From Haliclona indistincta (Eukaryota > Porifera > Demospongiae > Haplosclerida > Chalinidae), in NCBI GenBank assembly GCA_964017065.1, contig OZ024784.1, forward strand, positions 960,098 through 1,024,097: 64,000 nt of DNA. Reading direction: 5' to 3'. Below, in pieces: positions 24,204 through 40,400 of the stretch (its first letter is position 1; the number at the start of each line of letters is the position of its first letter). The notes under the pieces are model-generated. The model ran no database searches. It saw nothing but the letters and a program-made list of their open reading frames with translations, and was not told the DNA's origin. Position numbers and translations under genes: made by a program.

Positions 24204-24971
24204 ATGGGTGAGTGTTCGGTGTGATGTTTGTGGTACTGTGCTAACAGATCGTGTCACGTATTATAGGATCTCATCCGACGGTAAGAGAGCTGTTGGAAGC
24301 TGTCAAGGACGTGCCAGAGTGGCACAGGCTGGGCACAGAGCTCAACCTGCCCCGAGGGCAGTTGAGAGAGATAGAGGTGCAATATCAGATCCATGGCGTC
24401 GGCAGGCAGAAGAGCGCTATGTTTGATCGTTGGCTGGCGCGCTGTGCTGATGCTAATTGGACTATGTTGGCCGCAGCACTTGATCGTATGGGAGAGGAGG
24501 GTGCAGCAGCTGCTGTACGATCCAAATATAAATGCGGTGGTGGCCCCAAAGCCCCAGATCCTGATCCCCCTGCACGAGCTGCTGCTGGTGAGTAGTCAGT
24601 AGATTCTAAAGACTGTGAATTTTATTGTATGATTATTAGCAGCAGCTGCTACTGTGAAAATTGCTCTTAGCGTCAAAAATCTCCTTTGCTTAAAAGGAAG
24701 TAAAGGGGAGAAGGTGTTTGTCATAGAACAAATGGCTCCTTCTTGGGATACAGTTGGACTGATGCTGAAATTTACTGAAGCGGAGCTCGCCAATATCAAG
24801 AAATCATTTCAAGGCAATGCAGCTGATTGCTGCAAGGAAATGATGACCAAATGGCTGGCTGGGTTCGTCCAGGACAAAACGGACCCTTTATCATGGCCGA
24901 CACTACTAGAGGCATTGAGAGATTCTCGATTAGATACACTAGCAGACGAGGTCGCTGGAATAGTCCTCTGA
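24204..24971 (+). CDS. double death-domain protein (short isoform)
   Basis: Exons 24204-24207 (start codon plus one base), 24267-24587 and 24640-24971 give 218 residues. Two death-domain-like bundles are visible: one around WHRLGTELNLPRGQLREIE to WTMLAAALDRMG, the other around WDTVGLMLKFTEAELANI to WPTLLEALRDSRL. An Ala-rich linker joins them. All junctions are phase 1, so exon 24267-24587 could also splice to the exon at 25058, replacing the second death domain by a CARD-death-domain unit. Function is inferred from fold only (death-fold adaptor). Confidence 0.7.
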
Positions 24972-25057
24972 ACATTACATTACATTTTACTGCATTTTTA
25001 CTTTTTTGCTTTTGAATAGTCTAATTTTTTTACTTCATTACAAAATTTTTTAATTAG

Positions 25058-25978
25058 CTTTGGAGGTGTTTATGGAGGAGGATGAACATACCGTACGCGC
25101 AGGTCGTGAGATCTTGCAACGCCATTTCAGTGATCTCAGAGAATCTGCGATCGAGCCGGCGGCTCTGGCTGCTGAGTTACTAGCGAGAGGTATGATCAGC
25201 ACTCAAGATGAATGGGATTCCAGGCAAACCACTGTGAACCCGGCAAATAGACGCGCTGCCCTAGTGAGCCTTGTGATGACGCAGATAGCATCAAAAAGAC
25301 TCGGTGCGTTTGAAGACTTTTTGCAAGCTTTAGCGAAAGAGCCTCAAAATAAGCCCATCTTTGATAAGTTGATCCGTGAGTGCCATAAATCGTTCAAGCT
25401 GTAACCGCAACATTTGTAATGTTACTGCAGGAGAATATGAAGCTAATTATTCAAATGCCAAGAAGCTCTCAACTGAGAGTAAGTTGATAACAGAGTCCTA
25501 TAATCATATTCTTCTATTACATATAAATTGAGCAGCTAAAGGTCATTCACAGCAGCAAGAAGCAGCAACAAGCAGCAGCCGACCCATTGGCAGGCTAGGT
25601 AAACTGACAGGAAATGCACATACTGAGCCATTCTCTCTCATACACTTAGGAGAAACTGTTAAACTCGGTGATCTGGCATGCTTCAAGTATAAAGAAGGTG
25701 GAAAGACAAAGAGGTTATATGTTAATGAAGAAATGGCTCCCAGGTGGAAGGATGTAGGCAAAGCGCTGAAATTCACTCCCTCAGAGCTCCAGAACATTGC
25801 TATTACGAACCACCATGATCCGGCAGAATGCTGTGATTCACTGATGACCAAGTGGATAAGTGGGTTTGTGAGTCAGCGTGAAAAGCAGCCACTAACATGG
25901 GCTACTCTGCTGGAAGCAATGGAGGACAGCAGACTAGGAGACCTGGCAGAAACACTGGAATCCTTATTGAAACAATGA
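25058..25978 (+). CDS. CARD-like plus death-domain exons (long isoform or separate gene)
   Basis: Exons 25058-25375, 25431-25478, 25536-25598 and 25650-25978 are joined by phase-1 introns. The first encodes a CARD-like bundle (AAELLARGMISTQDEWD, FEDFLQALAKEP); the last encodes a death domain very like the one at 24640-24971 (MAPRWKDVGKALKFTPSEL versus MAPSWDTVGLMLKFTEAEL). No start exon lies between 24972 and 25057, and the opening acceptor needs one upstream base. The simplest model is splicing from 24587, giving a 360-residue death domain-CARD-death domain protein. A separate gene starting at the ATG at 25072 is possible. Confidence 0.65.
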
Positions 25979-26226
25979 CTGAGTGTGTGGGAGGATAAAC
26001 ACCACCTACCTATACCATATTGATCTGTTTGTATTTTTGTATGCATCTGACAGGTGGTATGTAGTCCTTTACTATACTCAACAATGCCAATTTGTCAACA
26101 AGCGATTAATAATAAATTATTATTAGGGCGTGAACTATAGTAGAGAGTGTGGGATGAGAGAGAATGTGTGCTAAGAAGCTAAGAAAATAGAATAAATTTA
26201 AGAAATGGTTTGAAATATTATGCCTC
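25979..26226. other. convergent 3' intergenic region
   Basis: AT-rich gap between the death-fold gene (+) and the receptor gene (-). It contains AATAAA-type motifs on both strands and no recognisable gene. Confidence 0.6.
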
Positions 26227-29200
26227 CTAGTCTCTTTGGTCTATTGAGACCGATAATGTTGGTCTCGGACTGTGTCTGTTAGTATGGGGCTCTGGATTTG
26301 ATGTCTGGCTCCCTGACATGTGTGTGATGGTGTGAGGGTGCTGGTGATAGTGGGGAGAAACGTCCACTGGTGCTGTATGCTGTTGGGACTGACAGCCAGC
26401 TGCAACGCAACAGGCTTGTTGACTAGTGAGGGTTTCTACAGAGAGAGAGAGAGAGAAAAAATAAAATTCACCTGCACCACTGCTATGAGCTCCACCAGTA
26501 CCTGCTACATCTGTTCCTTCACTACTACACTCTTCTTCTTCTTTCTCTTGCTCTCTCTCTTCTTTTAGTCTTGTGTTAACAGTGTCACCAATCGTTGTGC
26601 TAACAGCTTCAGTACTCTTGTCACTGGGTTTGCTGCTAGCAGTGTCGTCAGTCACATCGATGATTGTAGTAACAGGTTCACTGGTTAATTTATCGCTTGC
26701 ATTTGTGACTTCAACTATTTTGCTAGCAGCATCAGTGTAGCTGTTAGCATGCTTGCTCTCTCCAATGAGACTATCTGCAATGGATGAGTATGAAGTAGGT
26801 GCTGTATCGCTGGAGGTCAGTGGTTTCTGCTCATCACTCTCAAGATGACTGCCTCTCGAGTACCTGTGATACAACCATAACATCACATGTTGGTCACTGG
26901 ACATCAAGTACCTTGATCGGAGCAGCAATACCACCACGATAGTAGCTATTAGGGCTACTGTGATAGCGGCTAGAGCAATGCCCATATAAGGAAGAACAGA
27001 ACCACCCTCGGACGGCAGGAATGTTTCTACTCTAGCAGTCATAGGATCGAGGACATATGGTATGGGAACCAGTCCGATGAGCGGGCACCCAGTCTTGTTA
27101 CTGTAACATACACCACTGGCGCACTCAGTGAGACGAGCGCAAACACCTGTGAGAGAAAAAAAGAGCTGAAAACTTAACTGATAAGTGAATTAGGAGAGGT
27201 TACCTTGCTGGTCCTCAAACATGAGATAAATTTCTTGAGAGCTGTTTGTGCGTTGGTAGCACCTATCAAGCAGTACCAGTAGTGTACGTCGATCTACCCA
27301 TATTCCGTGACGGGGAATAGTGTTGAAATAGGAGGGTTGAAAGGTCATGACGTCTTGAAGGTCACGCTGTACCTCGACAGGTGGGGTAGAGGTGTCAGTG
27401 GAGAAGGTGATGGTGATGTTAGTGAGGCAGTGTTGTACAGAGTAGCTGGGTATAGCCGAAATAACTACTGGACCCTAAACAGCAGAGGAGAAAAAATTAA
27501 AAGAGTGAAAAAAGTTGTACTGTGTCTTACAGGTCTGAGCTGTCCAGAAACAGCCTTCTTCTTCAGCTGAAGCATTCTGTGAGGTTTGAGTGAGGAGGTG
27601 TCTCGCTTATGCAATGAAGTGAATGGAGAGGAGGAGAATATGCCCACAGGAAGAGGACCAGGACAGTCAGAGCGCAGGACTAGTCTTGGGGCATTGTCGT
27701 TAATGAGTGTGATGCTGATACCAATGATGTGGGTCACAGTTGAGGGAGTGACTGGGTTATTATCAGTGATCATCACTGTTAGCACACGCTGTAACCGCTC
27801 CTCTCCATTCACGAAGCAAGTGGGCTCATCTTCCTGGTTAATGTACCTCACAGCTCTCAATACCTCTTCATATTGCTCAACAGTGCCTTCTGCATCTAGG
27901 GTAATCTGAGTTCTAGTCACCATGGCGTCCAGAAGCATTGGGAACAGAGGAGTACGCAGAAACAAGCGCTCATTCTGGTCCAACTGTCCATTAGGAGACG
28001 AGAGGGTTATATCGATGCTCGAGATATTGTTCATTTCTTCGTCCATGATATCCACAAGATGCTGAGTCACTATTTCAATACTGTTCCCTCCTTCCTCAAA
28101 AGTGATGGAGTCATCTATCATGACAGTAGGCTCATCGTTCCTGTCCTCTACGACCACAATCACTGTCACCGTGTTGCTAATAGCTCCAGCGCTATCAGTG
28201 ACTCTGAGCTGAACTGTTCTATTACCATCAGCAACGCTGTTATTTGTAAATGCGTTCAAATATCTCAGAGACTGCAGCACCTGTGGATAAAATAGCAAAA
28301 ATAATAGGAGCAACAACATAAAGTATGAATGCAGCAACCCTTGACACAATACGACATTGATAAGTGTGTACGCTTGTTGTTTTATTAGATACTTACTGTT
28401 TGCATCACTTGTGGACGAACACTGCCTGACAGATCTAGAGTGCGTGTTGTAGGATTGATGACTTGTGGTACTAGTGTCAAATCGTCAGATGGTATGGGTT
28501 GACTGAAGGTGAACTGGTCCTGGTCTCCGTTCAGTAGCCCTGTTAGCGTGATCACAGCTTCAGTGATGTTGCTGTCCACATCGACCAGTGAGAGTGATGA
28601 GGTGAGCGGCAATACAGGATCATCTTCAGTGTACTCCATGACCATAGCAGAGGGCAGTGTGAGGACAGGAGGATCATTGAGGGGCTGGACAGTGAACTAG
28701 AGAAAAAAATCAGTTAGTTTGAAGACCCAATGTGAACTATCTACATACATTCAGAGTTGATACAGCTTCAGAGCCTCTATTGTCAGCTACAATTAATTGC
28801 ACGGTCCTGTTGTGATGGGAAAGGGTCGTGAGTGTATGCTACGCTGCTAAAACAAGCTGACCTTAATCCTGCAGTAGGGTTACCAGGCGCCGAGTCAATA
28901 TGCTCGTACCTCAGGTCCCGCAAGAGAGAGTCATAAACATCAGACATAGCATCGCCTGTGAGTTCCTGGTGAATGTAATGTAACAATGTGTGATCCATAG
29001 CAACGTGAATATGTACTCACTATACGATGCTGACTAATAATGTTCACATTGATTTGTGAACTGGAAACGGCTAGTGATAGACGCTCATTAGAGCCATCAA
29101 GAGGAGATAACACCACCACAACTCTATATAGAGTGGAAAAGAGAGCGTGAGCGAGCAAGATGAGTGAATGAGTGAGTGAGTGAACAAGATGAGTGAGTGA

Positions 29201-30492
29201 GTGAGTGAGTGAGTGAGCAAGATGAGTGAGCGAGTGAGTGAGCAAGATGAGTGAGCGAGTGAGTGAGCAAGATGAGTGAGTGAGTGAGCAAGATGAGTGA
29301 GTGAGGAGTGGGTAGGTAGGTGGGTGGGTGAGTGAGCAAGATGAGTGGGCTCAATATTGTCTTTATTCTTCTCACCTTGTCACCATATCGATAGGGTCTG
29401 GATCAACTATTGTCAGCTCTGGTACTACTAACACCGATCCATTGCCCTCATAGTAAGTACTCAACGACAGGTTACCAAAATTTACGAGAGCTTCATCATT
29501 AATATTGACCACAACCACACTGAATGAAAAGAGATCACATTCAACAACTACTGATCATTGGCGACTTACATTGAATTCACAGAGACCCCGGGATCAACAC
29601 TGTCAAATACCTGCACTCTGATAGTTCTGTTTCTCTCGGTTGGTTCTTGCATACTGTGAACACAAATCAGCAATAATTTGACAACGTATTTCTACTAGTT
29701 ACGTTGTGTAGTAAGTGATGTTCCCCAGTATCTGTGAGTATACACCAGGAGTGGCAGCACCTGTTATTACTAGAGTAGCAAGAGCAGCCTCATTGAACTG
29801 CAGGAGAATAGCACAGTGCAGTCAACACAGTTGATGAAAGAGTGAAGCGTGAAGAAAACCAATAGTGAATGAATGAGTGCGTGCTATCATACATTGTAAG
29901 TGATGTTGGTAAAGTTGACCGCCAGTGATAATCTCTCTTGGGGATTTTCGGTAACAAAGTCCACTGTAATGGCGGCTTCTGCTCTCTGCAGCAGGAACCT
30001 AGGATGATCAGCATCTGTGACGAATACTGAAGCTCCATTGAATATCAGCACTGGGTCTGTCTGTCCCTCCGTGAAAGTAGCAGGTGTGGCTAAGATTAGA
30101 GGAGGGAGATTAATGACATTGTTGCTATGGTTACACCATATACAAAGCATGTGTGGTGCCAATAAAGCTTTTTATTATGTGAATATCATCACTGATAACT
30201 GGACCACACTTTATTATAATGATATTCATTATGGGTATAATAGTAATCATTATCTACTTTACATGAGCAGCTAAGCAGGCAGCACAGTCATTAGTATGAG
30301 AGCGTGTGTGTGGTGTACTAAGATATAGAATGGAGCAACTGGATAGAGACTGCTGACCTTGTGAGGCATCAATGACTGGTCTACTGTCATCCACTCCAAC
30401 GAAACTGACAGTCATACAGCCGACAGTATTATTACCACCACTGCTCACTACGAAGCACACATTCCTACAGAGAGTAATGATAATGAGCAGAT

Positions 30493-30579
<87 letters not shown>

Positions 30580-31339
30580 TGCTGGTATGGCTGTATATGG
30601 TTGCATGATCATACCTTGGGGCAAAGTCAATATCCGAGTGTGAGTCATATTCCACTGATTTGATGAACATGTCAGCAAACTCTGTAGCATTAGGTGATCC
30701 AACGGGAGAGAACACGAACGCTTCTGACAATCTGCAGCAGAGACAACGATGTGATGGTATATCAGTGCATCATCAAGTGAGTGAGTACCTGCTGCCCAGT
30801 ATGGTCTCCAGCTCATTGTTGCTGTCCAGTCTCTGGCGAACGTACCTGCCGCTCAGGGTAGCATTATCCAGTGAGCTGTTTAGACGACCTGACTCAAGAG
30901 CACTTGCAATATCGAGTTGTACCTACAGGCAGGATAGCAATTTGATTGGTGATGTAAAGTATCAGTTTCTTACAGTAGGATCCGCAGTACCACCTGAACC
31001 AGCTAGAATAACCACTGATACATTGTCCCACTGCAGCAGAGCAGAGTGAGTGATTGTACAGAACACAGTAGTGATTGGTGCTTACCAGTCCGCTTGGGGT
31101 TGAGAATGTAACATTTGCTGGGTCTAATAGAAACTCCTCTTGTGCTTCCAGTACAAGAGGCGATCCATCAGTGCTGTCCGGATCGAATCTATCCAGGTCG
31201 ATGAGGTTTTGACCTGTGCGAGTGAGTACGAGTGAAGCACTCGCGTCTGTGCGAGTGTGTCGCAGCACGTACCTTGTGCAGTCGTCAGTAAAACAGCCAA
31301 TAGGATCACAGCTAGGGATGATCTTCTCCAGCGATGCAT
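26227..31339 (-). CDS. single-pass receptor with tandem cadherin-like modules
   Basis: Exons, 5' to 3': 31273-31339, 31086-31213, 30974-31030, 30789-30922, 30615-30731, 30358-30464, 29893-30089, 29703-29797, 29570-29653, 29376-29519, 29021-29123, 28862-28965, 28749-28806, 28397-28696, 27531-28280, 27204-27474, 26227-27146; about 1211 residues. It has a signal peptide, then an ectodomain of repeated beta-type modules. Each module has a motif like VLRAVRYIN..DEPT..R and ends in an ND-P linker (PLNDPPV, EDRNDEPT, INDNAP) like cadherin junctions. A Cys-rich juxtamembrane part follows, then one TM helix (ALAAITVALIATIVVVLLL) and a Ser/Thr-rich tail with an acidic run. Classical cadherin calcium motifs are not complete, so cadherin-like is a fold-level guess. 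Two segments in the last exon (26865-26912 and 26437-26472) could be tiny introns; both are stop-free multiples of three. Confidence 0.8.
29129..29345. repeat. (GAGT)-rich minisatellite
   Basis: Irregular GTGAGTGAGCAAGATGA repeats fill an intron of the receptor gene, between exons 29021-29123 and 29376-29519. The purine-rich strand is +, so the transcript is CTCA-rich next to the acceptor at 29124. Confidence 0.85.
30494..30580. repeat. (CA)n microsatellite
   Basis: Perfect AC dinucleotide array in the intron between receptor-gene exons 30358-30464 and 30615-30731 (TG in the transcript). Confidence 0.95.
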
Positions 31340-31954
31340 CACCGAATACTGTTCGCGCGGCCCCGTAGCGGTATCTACAGTAGAACAGTAACCGCGGGTT
31401 TTCTGCAACCTGATTGGTCCGCTCACCTCAGTGCAAACTGCACTGCATGGAACTACACCAGAAGACAATCCACTGCGCTGATTACACTACAGTACACTAT
31501 TCTACTGCAAGACGACTACTGTACTAGCTCAGACAACGTCTCGGATTCGAATCCTCAATACTCCAGTGTAGTGCTGCAGTGGGCGTACCGCCAGTGCATT
31601 CCGTTGCTAGGAGAAACGCCCTCCTTTACGGCCCGCGGACGCGTCGCTAAGGGAGACCACGCCCCCGAGGGACCATGCAAACGCGCGAGATTCGAGACTG
31701 CAAAAATCAGTAGAAGTGCAACATAATTATTCAATTGTAGAATGAATTAATAAAAAATTAATAGTCTACTTCATTAGCAGTTCAAAATAATACATCTACC
31801 ACAAAGCTAGTCACTCGGGCAGGGACAAAAAGATAATTTCATCTACTACGCCTGTTCTATAGTGTTATAATAGTTACCAATAATTATTATCACAAGCCAA
31901 TAGAGAAAAGAGAGTGGCTGAGACGGTTGATTGTTGAGATGAATTAGGTAGGTG
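31340..31954. other. intergenic region
   Basis: This holds the promoter side of the receptor gene and the 3' side of calcineurin A (both -). I see no third gene; open frames here are not supported by codon pattern or similarity. Confidence 0.5.
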
Positions 31955-35279
<3,325 letters not shown>

Positions 35280-35618
35280 ATTGGTTAGCCCTGGAAGAAC
35301 TCCAAACAGTAATAGCGGGAGAAGTGAGCTGGTTAGCTCGCCAGCAGCTTCTAGTGCACGCGTACACAGATAGATATTGCTGTAGCGGGTAGAGAACAGG
35401 TCTAGCGGATGCTAAGGGAAGTACAGCTACTGCTTTTCGGCTTCCTGCTCACAGGACAAGCGCCATCTTCTGACAAGTGGGAGGAGAAGAGATTGAGGAA
35501 TTTGACGGCACATGACGTATTTGGCGCCGTGGCGCGAGGCAAAGTGGGCGTGGTACTATGGTGGGAAGAGCATGGCAACGCTACTAGTCCCTTGACAACA
35601 AGACGGCAGACGATCAAG
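35280..35618. promoter_or_regulatory. bidirectional promoter region, calcineurin A / C2orf81-like gene
   Basis: Only 339 bases separate the start codons of two divergent genes, so their core promoters and 5' untranslated regions must overlap or abut. No TATA box is placed convincingly. Confidence 0.55.
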
Positions 35619-37192
35619 ATGGGAAAGAAGAAGCAAGAAAAGCCGCAAAAGACGCCAGATCCTCCGCCTGAAGAGGTACCTAAGGAGAAGGAGGTTGCTC
35701 CTGGTCTGTTAGAAAGCGACTGGTGAGTAATCAACACGCAGGTGGTATTACAACGCCTTGATTGCCTACACAGGATAGCTCTAGTCGAGAGGGAGGAAGA
35801 TGCCGAAATGGTTGCCGAGATACTGAGCGAGGTGATAGATGTCACTCTTGCTACAGTGCAGCATAGCTACATCATAGAAGAGTCTTACCCGTATAGTGTG
35901 CAATGGGCTAAACAGCACATGCTACAGACACTGGAGGTGGGTCAAAATAAACCAGACAAGACGTGTAGTACTATGATATTCTGTGATTATAGTGTTACTT
36001 CATATCGCATGATCCTGGAGAATCTCTGTCTACAGCAAATGAATGGAAGGAAGATGATGGTGGGGTGCTTAGCTATGCTTGGTTTGTCGTTACTGTTGCT
36101 GCTTGTTTCGCAGAGCCGTCTGCTCCTGTTGTTGACTCCTGGGCTCGTGGTGTGGTGCCTCATAGTGTACAGTCACCGGCTCAATCCCATACTACTAGCC
36201 CTGTAACTGATCCAGCCCCACCCACCCCATCACCTCCTCCTGTAGCACCATTTCAAGCTCCTCCTCTTCCCACCACCTCTAGCAGCATCACAGAGCCTCC
36301 TCGAATGTGAGTGTGTTATCGAATAGCACAAACCTCATTATCATCATTACCTGCACTAGTGATACTGCAAGCAATTCCGCTGAGCCGAGAGTGGTACGAA
36401 GACAAAGAGCACGTCCCAGAAGAGGACGAGGGGAGATGGTAATGATCAAGCCACCTACCCCAACTCATTCTACCGTAAGCTAACATGGATGACAAATGAT
36501 GCTATTATTGTTGTTCTCTCTTTAGACACCTCCTCTGCCCTCACCATTGCTGCTCCAACAGCAGCCCTCCTCATCTCATCCAGAGCACAAGGCTGCTGTT
36601 GCAGCTACTAGTAGTGACAGCCCAAGAGGAGCGGTGAAGAGCACGTCTCACAGAGCACGGCAACATCCTCTACCATCGCACAGGTACCACTAACACAGCA
36701 TACTATCTACTAGCTCACCATGTGCTCCTCCCTCACCATAGCATACGGCCGCACATCAGAATGACACCATCCCGTCCTCCACCATTGCCGCCAATCCAGC
36801 ATGCAACAGCTCGTAGCAATGTAAACAGACAACCTCCTAGCACTAGAACAGGAGCTAATGCTGCTAGCAGACTGCATGCTGCTACACCATCCATACCTCC
36901 ACTAGTGAGAGATAGATACATTATTCAATTCACTGATGAATCCTCTCTATAGGTTGACATCATATCACCTCAACCAGGAGTGACAGTGAGAGATGGAGGG
37001 AGAGCCATCACAGGGCAGCGATCGCAACGCGCACTGCACCACTCGCCCAACACTTTATGTCGACCGATCCTTCCTCTCTCTTCTCCTCCACACACAGTCC
37101 AGTGGGCTAGCAGTACTGAACTAGGCCTACTGCAGCCTCCTATAATGACTGGTGATACATCTGCATACAAGCATACAACAAACGTCAGCTAG
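35619..37192 (+). CDS. C2orf81-like protein (DUF4639 family)
   Basis: Eight exons (35619-35722, 35774-35936, 35993-36059, 36114-36306, 36360-36474, 36526-36683, 36742-36904, 36953-37192) give 400 residues. The N-terminal ~110 residues resemble human C2orf81: PGLLESDW, then an acidic helix (REEDAEMVAEILSEVI), MLQTLE..FISHDPGES, and EPSAPVVDSWARG. The rest is Pro/Ser/Gln-rich and disordered, ending with a short block (SPQPGVTVRDGG) that also has a human counterpart. The family has no established biochemical role known to me. The ATG at 35619 is the natural start after a basic Lys-rich opening; an in-frame upstream ATG at 35409 exists. Confidence 0.75.
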
Positions 37193-37465
37193 ACTGTATG
37201 TGTGGTTAATCAGTCAGTTTATTCAATCTATCAGTCGGCATGCATGCAAGTCTTTGTCTTGAATAGAGCAGTGACAATGATAATAATAATAGGTGATTAC
37301 ATACACATGACACGCTGGTCAAAGAGAGTGAGAGAGAAGGAGGATGGAGGAGAAGAAGCAAGAGGATGAAAGCTGAAGGACCTGGCATTTGTGTGATGAG
37401 TGAGATTAAGTGAACGAGTGTGTGGTGTTTTATGGTACACATTGAGCGCGTGTTGTGTGTGCGTG

Positions 37466-40400
37466 CTATATGTCCGTCTCTATCTGTCCATTGGTGACTC
37501 CTTGTGATTTTCCAGATGAAGCGTTTATCTGCTGCTGTACAGCTCCACGAAATATCGTGAACCTGTGCCGTGAGAGAATCATCCATGTATGCACCGATTT
37601 TACTTTGACTTACTTTCTGACAATCTTGTCTCTTTCTCTCTGTTCCTCTTCGTTGTACTTCTTGAGGAACAACTGCAACTCAGGCACCTGGAACTTGATG
37701 TACTCGGCTGTCTAATAGTATTGACAACACACCTATCATTGATATAGTATTTGACAAACAGCTTATATACCTCATGTGATACACCAACTCTATCAGCATC
37801 TTGGGCCTCGATAATGTACAACTTAGCAACATCCTACACAGAAAGATATACAGTGAGACGCACCAGTACGTGCATGGACTCGTACCCACCTCACTAGGAC
37901 CCAGTTTGAGTCTAGTCTTCAGTGGATTATCGTCCGGTGCGAGAAGTTCGGACGCTCCATTGTCGTGCATCACCATTAGCACAAAATCTGACTGGTCATT
38001 TTCGACCTAGGGAAAGGGTAACATTGATAGTTGCAGGAGCATCAGCTTACGTGATATTTTTGCAGCAGCATGTTGATGACCTCTGCGACTTTTTGTATGT
38101 TCGAAACTCTGAGATGAGTAGGGTTGCCGTATGGTGGTATGAACTTGCTCCTCTGCACAGAAAACAAATTTACTGTCAGTGAGTGACTATAGTCCTACAA
38201 TCTCGCTTCACCTTCTCCTCCAAAGCCTCGGTCTCCTTCCTGTGTTTGAGGACCTTTCTAAACGATGCTGATCTTCTCCTGACCATCACATTGTTGTCTC
38301 TTGGTCGAGTTTCACTCTTTTGTCTGAGTACCACACGTGAGCGTGAACCTCGACTAATTCTTCTGATGGGTGCTTCCTCGCTACTAGATGAGTCCTCCTC
38401 CCTCAGTGTGTCGTCATCCTGTCCTCGTTCCATGTGTCCAGCGAGGTCGATTGGTACAGAGTTGATGCCTGCAATGAAAGAAAAAACATTGTGAAGGAGA
38501 GAGAGAGAGGGTGAGGGTGTGACTCACGTGCGCGTGCTAGTGAGGCATTGCTAAGGCTCTGGGTCACCTTCCCGTCCTCCTCATCATCATCATCATCATC
38601 ATCACCATCTCCATCCCTCTCTCCCATGGTCTCGATGAACCTCTCTGTGGCGTTCTCTAGTATTGCTCCAAAGCTCTCATCATCAATTGAAACAAAATTG
38701 AGACTAGAGTCTCTGAAAGTTGATTTTCTTCCACCAATGTTCTTGCGTGGAGCGACAGTGATAGGCCTCTTGAGGCCCCAATAGATTTTGAGGACGCCCT
38801 CAAAGAAAATCCTATCATTGACCTCCCTGTGCCTCAGATGCTCACTCATCTTCTCCTTGTAAATATTATACTCCTTCAGCTTGCTCAGAATATCACTCCT
38901 ACAAAAATGCAAGAGTATCAGTAACTTACAATCCACTAAGAATAGTCTACTATCGACTGACTATCGAGGTAGTGTTGACTAACTTTTGTTGTGCTGTCAG
39001 AGGCTCTCCCATGTTAGCAAACTGTGGTATCACTCTCTGAGGCTGACTGGTACCAGCTCTGAAGCCATCAGGACCAAATAGATTCTTGTAACAGTGATTA
39101 CAGTATGGTTTGTCGTCATGCTGGAGAGAGAGAGAAACAGAGTATTAGCACACGCTCGTTTCTGTTTTCTCATGACAAACCTCTAACAATCTTCCTGGGT
39201 CCAGAAAGCGTCCACACTCCACACACTTGAAGCATTGAGGATGCCACTCCTTCCCTAGGGCTTGCTTGCGCTCGGCTGTGACAAACAGAGAGACAGGATG
39301 ACACATTGTGTGCATAACAGCACCTTAGTTGTGAGGTGAGTGTCAGTATACAAGTATGTCAACAACTTGTACACCACAACCAACTCAGAGGCACCGATAT
39401 AGATAGATTATTGGTGCCACCATGTTATAGTACAGGCTGGCTATGTGCCCATGTTGAACACCAGTAACATAATACAAGATTTGATTAGTGATTAGTGCTG
39501 GCTTACCACACGCACACTCTATAATAACAGTTAGCACATGTACATGTACACTGCCAGCAGCCACACGACTGACACACATGTATACCTAGTAGCAGCCTAA
39601 CTAGTGTGGCTATAGAGATACCATAAGTATACTGGAGGGTATAATAGAACAGTTACTGAAGAGCTCATGTTTAGGCCTACACCTTGCTATGTTGACAAAC
39701 CATGCTGTGTTGATGTAGCCAGCAGAGTGAACACTAAGAAGGCTAGCATCAACTGAGACACTGCCCACCCACAGCCAGAGAGCCTAACATAGCTACACTA
39801 AGCAGCATCCATCAGCTGGGATAACCCATCCACCCACACTCAGACACTATTATGGCAGTTAGCCACCCACTAGACTATAGCCAGACCTAATCATAGACTT
39901 GTTAGTATGACATCATAGGATGAGTGACATCAAGAGCTATCATTCAGTAATCTGTAATCCATTATGACCTGAAATACTTGGGACAACTGCAGAATTGCAG
40001 TTTCACAACAGACAACATCCCCTAATACCTTAGTAGGGTCACAGGAGGCTGAGAATGGTTTGTAGGAGTGACAGCTAGATGGTATCGTTAGTATAATATC
40101 TATGGTTTAGTACAGGTAGTCAGTACAAGTGACTTATGTATGCTAGAGCATGAGAATGAGCTAATCATGTCTGTCAGTACATCAACAGGATGGTACATTA
40201 CAGCTATAGATCACTGAACTCTTCAATTTCACTCTCACATGCTCATTACTGCATACACACCGAAACAAATGCAATTACAATAGTAAGTTTAGTCAATTAT
40301 AGCATAGGAAACTGCAGCTGCGTGAATAGGAGGTAGGCATATGAGACCAAGGAGGAGAAGAGAGGCCCTTAAGGAAAGGGAAGTTTAGTTGAGGGGCAGG

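Noticed and set aside
31334..31726. 130-codon + strand gene
   Set aside because: It overlaps the receptor start exon on the other strand, has no splice or similarity support, and its codon use looks random.
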